From NCBI GenBank assembly GCA_050633705.1, contig JBOEGZ010000005.1:124001-188000 (forward strand): a stretch of 64,000 nt of DNA, given 5' to 3'. The DNA comes from JAJFHI01 sp050633705. GTDB lineage: Bacteria; Pseudomonadota; Alphaproteobacteria; Rhizobiales; Hyphomicrobiaceae. Shown here one piece after another: positions 61,354-64,000 of this stretch (the stretch's first letter is position 1; the number at the start of each line of letters is the position of its first letter). The translations under genes and the position numbers were made by a program. Below the pieces are notes generated by a model. That model saw only the letters and a list, made by a program, of their open reading frames with translations, was not told the DNA's origin and ran no database searches.

Positions 61354-61775
61354 AAGCACCCACGATATGTGCAGGCCAGCACGGGACAGATGTGCCTGGT
61401 CTGCACATTACCAGACCAACGAAAGCCCAAACTAATCTCCAGTCCAAGACGATCGCGCAATGGATTTAAGCCACGCCCGCGCGCTACAGCCCAATTTTGA
61501 CTGTAACGCGCTGCGATCGGCGAACTTTTCTGAACACACAGACCTCGGTACTTTGTAAGTTTTTCAACAGCTTAGTCGATTAGCGGCGGATATTCATATC
61601 CGACAAACGCTCTGGCCTTCCGTCGCGATCACAAAACTGATAAACCGGCGGTTGAACTAAGCTAAGTGGAGACAGACGCGAAGCACTCTCAGTCGTTCCT
61701 TTGATTGTTGCATTTACCGTTTGCCCACATAAATTTCAATCAACCGCGCTGCGCGTGAACATCCAAAAATCGCTC
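61354..61775. other. intergenic with imperfect long hairpin
   Basis: 422 bases between the DsbA-like gene and aroQ. No coding sequence supported before 61776; the aroQ frame is open from 61701 without family similarity. The hairpin at 61367-61408 pairs ATGTGCAG and CTGCACAT, plus CCAG/CTGG and CAC/GTG, without a T-run. The aroQ-accBC promoter should be near 61650-61750. Confidence 0.5.
61367..61408 (+). other. long imperfect hairpin after the DsbA-like gene
   Basis: ATGTGCAG (61367-61374) pairs with CTGCACAT (61401-61408); the next CCAG pairs with CTGG after a G/T mismatch, and CAC with GTG. There is no T-run, so it is more likely an mRNA 3'-end stabiliser or Rho-type stop than a classical terminator. 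Confidence 0.55.
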
Positions 61776-62222
61776 ATGGCCAAACCGATCTTCGTCCTCA
61801 ACGGGCCCAATTTAAACATGCTCGGCAAGCGAGAACCTGAAGTCTACGGCCATCACACTTTGGCGGACCTAGAAAGGCTGTGCGTTGCGAAGGCAAAGTC
61901 GCTGGGTCACAGTGTTGAGTTCCGTCAATCAAATTCAGAGGCAGAGCTTATTGATTGGATTCAAGAGGCACGCGATGGTGCCCTTGCAATTGTTATCAAT
62001 GCTGCCGGACTGACACATACATCAATTGCGGTTTTGGACGCACTGCAAGCTGCAGAGCGACCTGTCATTGAAGTCCATTTGTCGAACATTTTTCGTCGTG
62101 AGACTTTCCGCAATCACTCGTATATTTCATTAGGAGCAAACGGTGTAATTTGCGGGCTGGGAGCCAAGGGCTATGAACTGGCGCTCGAAGCTGTCGCGGA
62201 TATCAGTACTAAAAAGAACTAA
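61776..62222 (+). CDS. aroQ: 3-dehydroquinate dehydratase, type II
   Basis: Cytosolic shikimate-pathway enzyme converting 3-dehydroquinate to 3-dehydroshikimate; type II forms a dodecamer. Seen: IFVLNGPNLNMLGKREPEVYG with the active-site Tyr (about 24) in the lid loop, FRQSNSEAELIDWIQEA, AGLTHTSIAVLDALQA (substrate-binding Asn/His region) and EVHLSNIFRRETFRNHSYIS with the catalytic His. 148 residues from the ATG at 61776, as usual; a longer start would add 25 unrelated residues. It is followed by accB and accC, a recurrent alphaproteobacterial order. Confidence 0.96.
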   Translation: MAKPIFVLNGPNLNMLGKREPEVYGHHTLADLERLCVAKAKSLGHSVEFRQSNSEAELIDWIQEARDGALAIVINAAGLTHTSIAVLDALQAAERPVIEVHLSNIFRRETFRNHSYISLGANGVICGLGAKGYELALEAVADISTKKN

Positions 62223-62282
62223 ACCAGTTATCGTTACAATCTGCACCCGGCAACGGGGTTAGAAACACAAAGGCAATACAGA

Positions 62283-62759
62283 ATGGCCGCCATAGGGGCG
62301 AAAGACAAAAACAGTTCCGAACAGAAAATTATTCGTGAACTGGCTGAACTGTTGGACGAAACAGGGCTCAGCGAAATTGAGATTGAAAAAAGCGGATTGC
62401 GTGTTCGCGTGGCGCGACAAGTGACTGTTGCCGCCCCTTCGGTTGTGGCACAGGCGCCCGCGCTTGCGCCGCCAGAAACGGCCGCCACTGCGCCAAATGC
62501 AACAAACGCTGATCCAGGAAACGACCCTGGCGCAGTACCATCACCAATGGTCGGAACCGCCTACACCAGCCCCGAACCCGGAAAACCCCCATTCATCAGC
62601 GTCGGCGATACCGTAAAGGCCGGTGATACGTTGGCGATTATTGAAGCCATGAAAACGATGAACAATATTCCAGCTCCAAAGGCTGGAACAATAACGGCAA
62701 TCCTATTTGAAAATGGACAGCCTGTTGAATATGGCGACCCACTGGTCATCATCTCTTAA
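62283..62759 (+). CDS. accB: acetyl-CoA carboxylase biotin carboxyl carrier protein
   Basis: BCCP, the biotin-bearing carrier of acetyl-CoA carboxylase in fatty-acid synthesis. Helical N-terminal part (IIRELAELLDETGLSEIEIEKSG split as ELAELLDETGLSEIEIE), an Ala/Pro-rich linker (about 46-85), then the biotinyl domain PSPMVGTAYTSPEPGKPP with the biotin Lys124 in IEAMKTMNNIPAP. 158 residues, normal. Ribosome site AAGG before the ATG at 62283. It precedes accC by 116 bases. Confidence 0.97.
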   Translation: MAAIGAKDKNSSEQKIIRELAELLDETGLSEIEIEKSGLRVRVARQVTVAAPSVVAQAPALAPPETAATAPNATNADPGNDPGAVPSPMVGTAYTSPEPGKPPFISVGDTVKAGDTLAIIEAMKTMNNIPAPKAGTITAILFENGQPVEYGDPLVIIS

Positions 62760-62875
62760 GTACCGCGCAATGGTGCCAATGGCCTTTCGAAAAAGCATCC
62801 CTTTCGAGAACCAAAACAGCCATTTGCCAAAGACCTGATAAACGGCCAGGAATTGGGCCCAGAAGACGGAATGTC

Positions 62876-64000
62876 ATGTTTGACAAAATTCTGATCGCCA
62901 ATCGCGGAGAAATTGCCCTTCGCATTCAGCGTGCCTGTAAAGAACTCGGCATCTCAACGGTTGCCGTACACTCCACAGCCGACGCGGATGCCATGCATGT
63001 ACGCTTGGCAGACGAAAGCGTGTGTATTGGCCCACCGCAAGCCAGCGAAAGCTACCTCAATATTCCACGTCTATTGGCGGCCTGTGAAATCACCGGCGCC
63101 GACGCGGTTCACCCTGGCTACGGATTTCTGTCTGAGAACGCCAAGTTTGCAGACATTTTGGAACAGCACGGTATTACTTTTATTGGCCCAACGGCTGAAC
63201 ATATTCGTTTGATGGGCGACAAAATCCAAGCAAAAGAAACCGCAAAGCAACTTGGTATACCAGTGGTTCCAGGCTCAGAAGGTGGTGTCGCCTCAGAGGC
63301 TGAAGCGATGAAAGTTGCCAAAGAGATGGGCTTTCCCGTTCTTGTTAAAGCCTCATCAGGCGGCGGCGGACGTGGCATGAAGTTGGCAAAAACTGCCAAA
63401 GACCTACCCGAAGCGCTCTCTTCAGCAAAATCAGAAGCACTCGCGGCATTTGGTGATGATGCCGTTTACATCGAGAAGTACCTGACCAAACCTCGCCATA
63501 TTGAAATCCAAGTGTTTGGTGATGGGCAAGGCAATGCCGTTCACCTCGGCGAGCGTGATTGTTCGTTGCAACGGCGCCATCAAAAAGTGCTTGAAGAAGC
63601 CCCCTCACCGGCGCTGAACGCAGAAGCACGAAAAAAGATTGGAGAAACGGTCGCAAAGGCTGTTCGTGATATGGGATATCGCGGTGCTGGCACTGTTGAG
63701 TTTCTTTACGAAGATGGCGAATTTTATTTCATCGAAATGAACACAAGACTTCAGGTGGAACACCCGGTCACAGAAGCCATCACAGGCATCGATCTTGTGC
63801 TCGAACAAATTCGCGTGGCCTCAGGGGGAAAACTCAGCTTCGCTCAGGACGACATCAAATTTCACGGTCATGCCATTGAGTGTCGAATTAATGCCGAGAA
63901 TGCTCGAACATTCCGCCCTTCGCCTGGCAAGATTCATTACTGGCATCCACCAGGCGGACTTGGTGTGCGCGTCGATTCCGGCGTTTACCACGGTTATTCG
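62876..64000 (+). CDS. accC: acetyl-CoA carboxylase, biotin carboxylase subunit (cut by right edge)
   Basis: Biotin carboxylase, which carboxylates the biotin of AccB using ATP and bicarbonate. The ATG at 62876 begins MFDKILIANRGEIALRIQRA; 375 codons are present of about 447, so the end of the C-terminal domain is missing. ATP-grasp motifs: LVKASSGGGGRGMK, VYIEKYLTKPRHIEIQVFGD, GERDCSLQRRHQKVLEEAP, EFLYEDGEFYFIEMNTRLQV followed by EHPVTE (metal Glu and Asn). Confidently paired with accB. Confidence 0.97.
   Translation, partial: MFDKILIANRGEIALRIQRACKELGISTVAVHSTADADAMHVRLADESVCIGPPQASESYLNIPRLLAACEITGADAVHPGYGFLSENAKFADILEQHGITFIGPTAEHIRLMGDKIQAKETAKQLGIPVVPGSEGGVASEAEAMKVAKEMGFPVLVKASSGGGGRGMKLAKTAKDLPEALSSAKSEALAAFGDDAVYIEKYLTKPRHIEIQVFGDGQGNAVHLGERDCSLQRRHQKVLEEAPSPALNAEARKKIGETVAKAVRDMGYRGAGTVEFLYEDGEFYFIEMNTRLQVEHPVTEAITGIDLVLEQIRVASGGKLSFAQDDIKFHGHAIECRINAENARTFRPSPGKIHYWHPPGGLGVRVDSGVYHGYS

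Noticed and set aside
1..64000. tRNA, rRNA, CRISPR array, prophage or defence island
   Set aside because: No cloverleaf sequences, regularly spaced repeats, integrases, phage structural genes or defence families were seen; the gene content is core metabolism and envelope.

Overview
The window looks like a chromosomal core segment of an alphaproteobacterium, most likely order Hyphomicrobiales (Rhizobiales). Evidence seen: a ChpT histidine phosphotransferase gene divergent from a DUF1134/EipA-type envelope gene, the alphaproteobacterial block rne <> amidase - PBP1a - prfB, RNase E with a very large acidic insertion in its S1 domain, an NnrU-family protein, a TorF-type porin, and many small secreted proteins of rhizobial type. 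Base composition is close to even and uniform by eye. I see no tRNA, rRNA, CRISPR array, prophage or intact transposon. Genus-level placement is not possible from the sequence alone.

Layout. 0-10 kb: pyruvate phosphate dikinase (cut by the left edge), M20 dipeptidase, secreted RNase T2, lineage-specific proteins, an AIM24-family protein and a porin. 10-23 kb: PTR1/FolM-like reductase, secreted glucosaminidase, uvrC, pgsA-moaD-moaE, an AMIN-type cell-wall amidase preceded by a perfect CtrA-type site, rpoH, an RluD-type pseudouridine synthase, and small proteins. 23-34 kb: CbiX-like chelatase, cyanide-insensitive-type bd oxidase (cioAB), a membrane-anchored coiled-coil protein, eipA <> chpT, a lone receiver protein, and a FetAB-type ABC exporter. 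34-45 kb: rlmJ, holC, der-bamB-yfgM, panB, a two-domain L,D-transpeptidase, nnrU. 45-64 kb: two RNA methyltransferases, prfB with a +1 programmed frameshift, PBP1a, a second amidase, rne, an aminotransferase, an M48 protease, a DsbA-like protein, aroQ, accB and accC (cut by the right edge).

Theme. Envelope construction dominates: PBP1a, two AMIN amidases, a glucosaminidase, an L,D-transpeptidase, BamB and YfgM, EipA, an M48 protease, a DsbA-like oxidoreductase, PgsA, and fatty-acid synthesis through AccB/AccC. Cell-cycle control is present through ChpT and a CtrA-type site upstream of one amidase. The rest is RNA and translation maintenance (rne, prfB, rlmJ, two methyltransferases, rluD, der), DNA repair and replication (uvrC, holC), and cofactor supply (moaDE, panB).

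I found no convincing new multi-gene system. The best leads are regulatory or structural: the CtrA-type site, a long nested hairpin in the rne leader, a 12-bp perfect inverted repeat resembling an insertion-sequence end, an 11-bp tandem repeat before cioAB, the prfB frameshift site, and several lineage-restricted secreted proteins.
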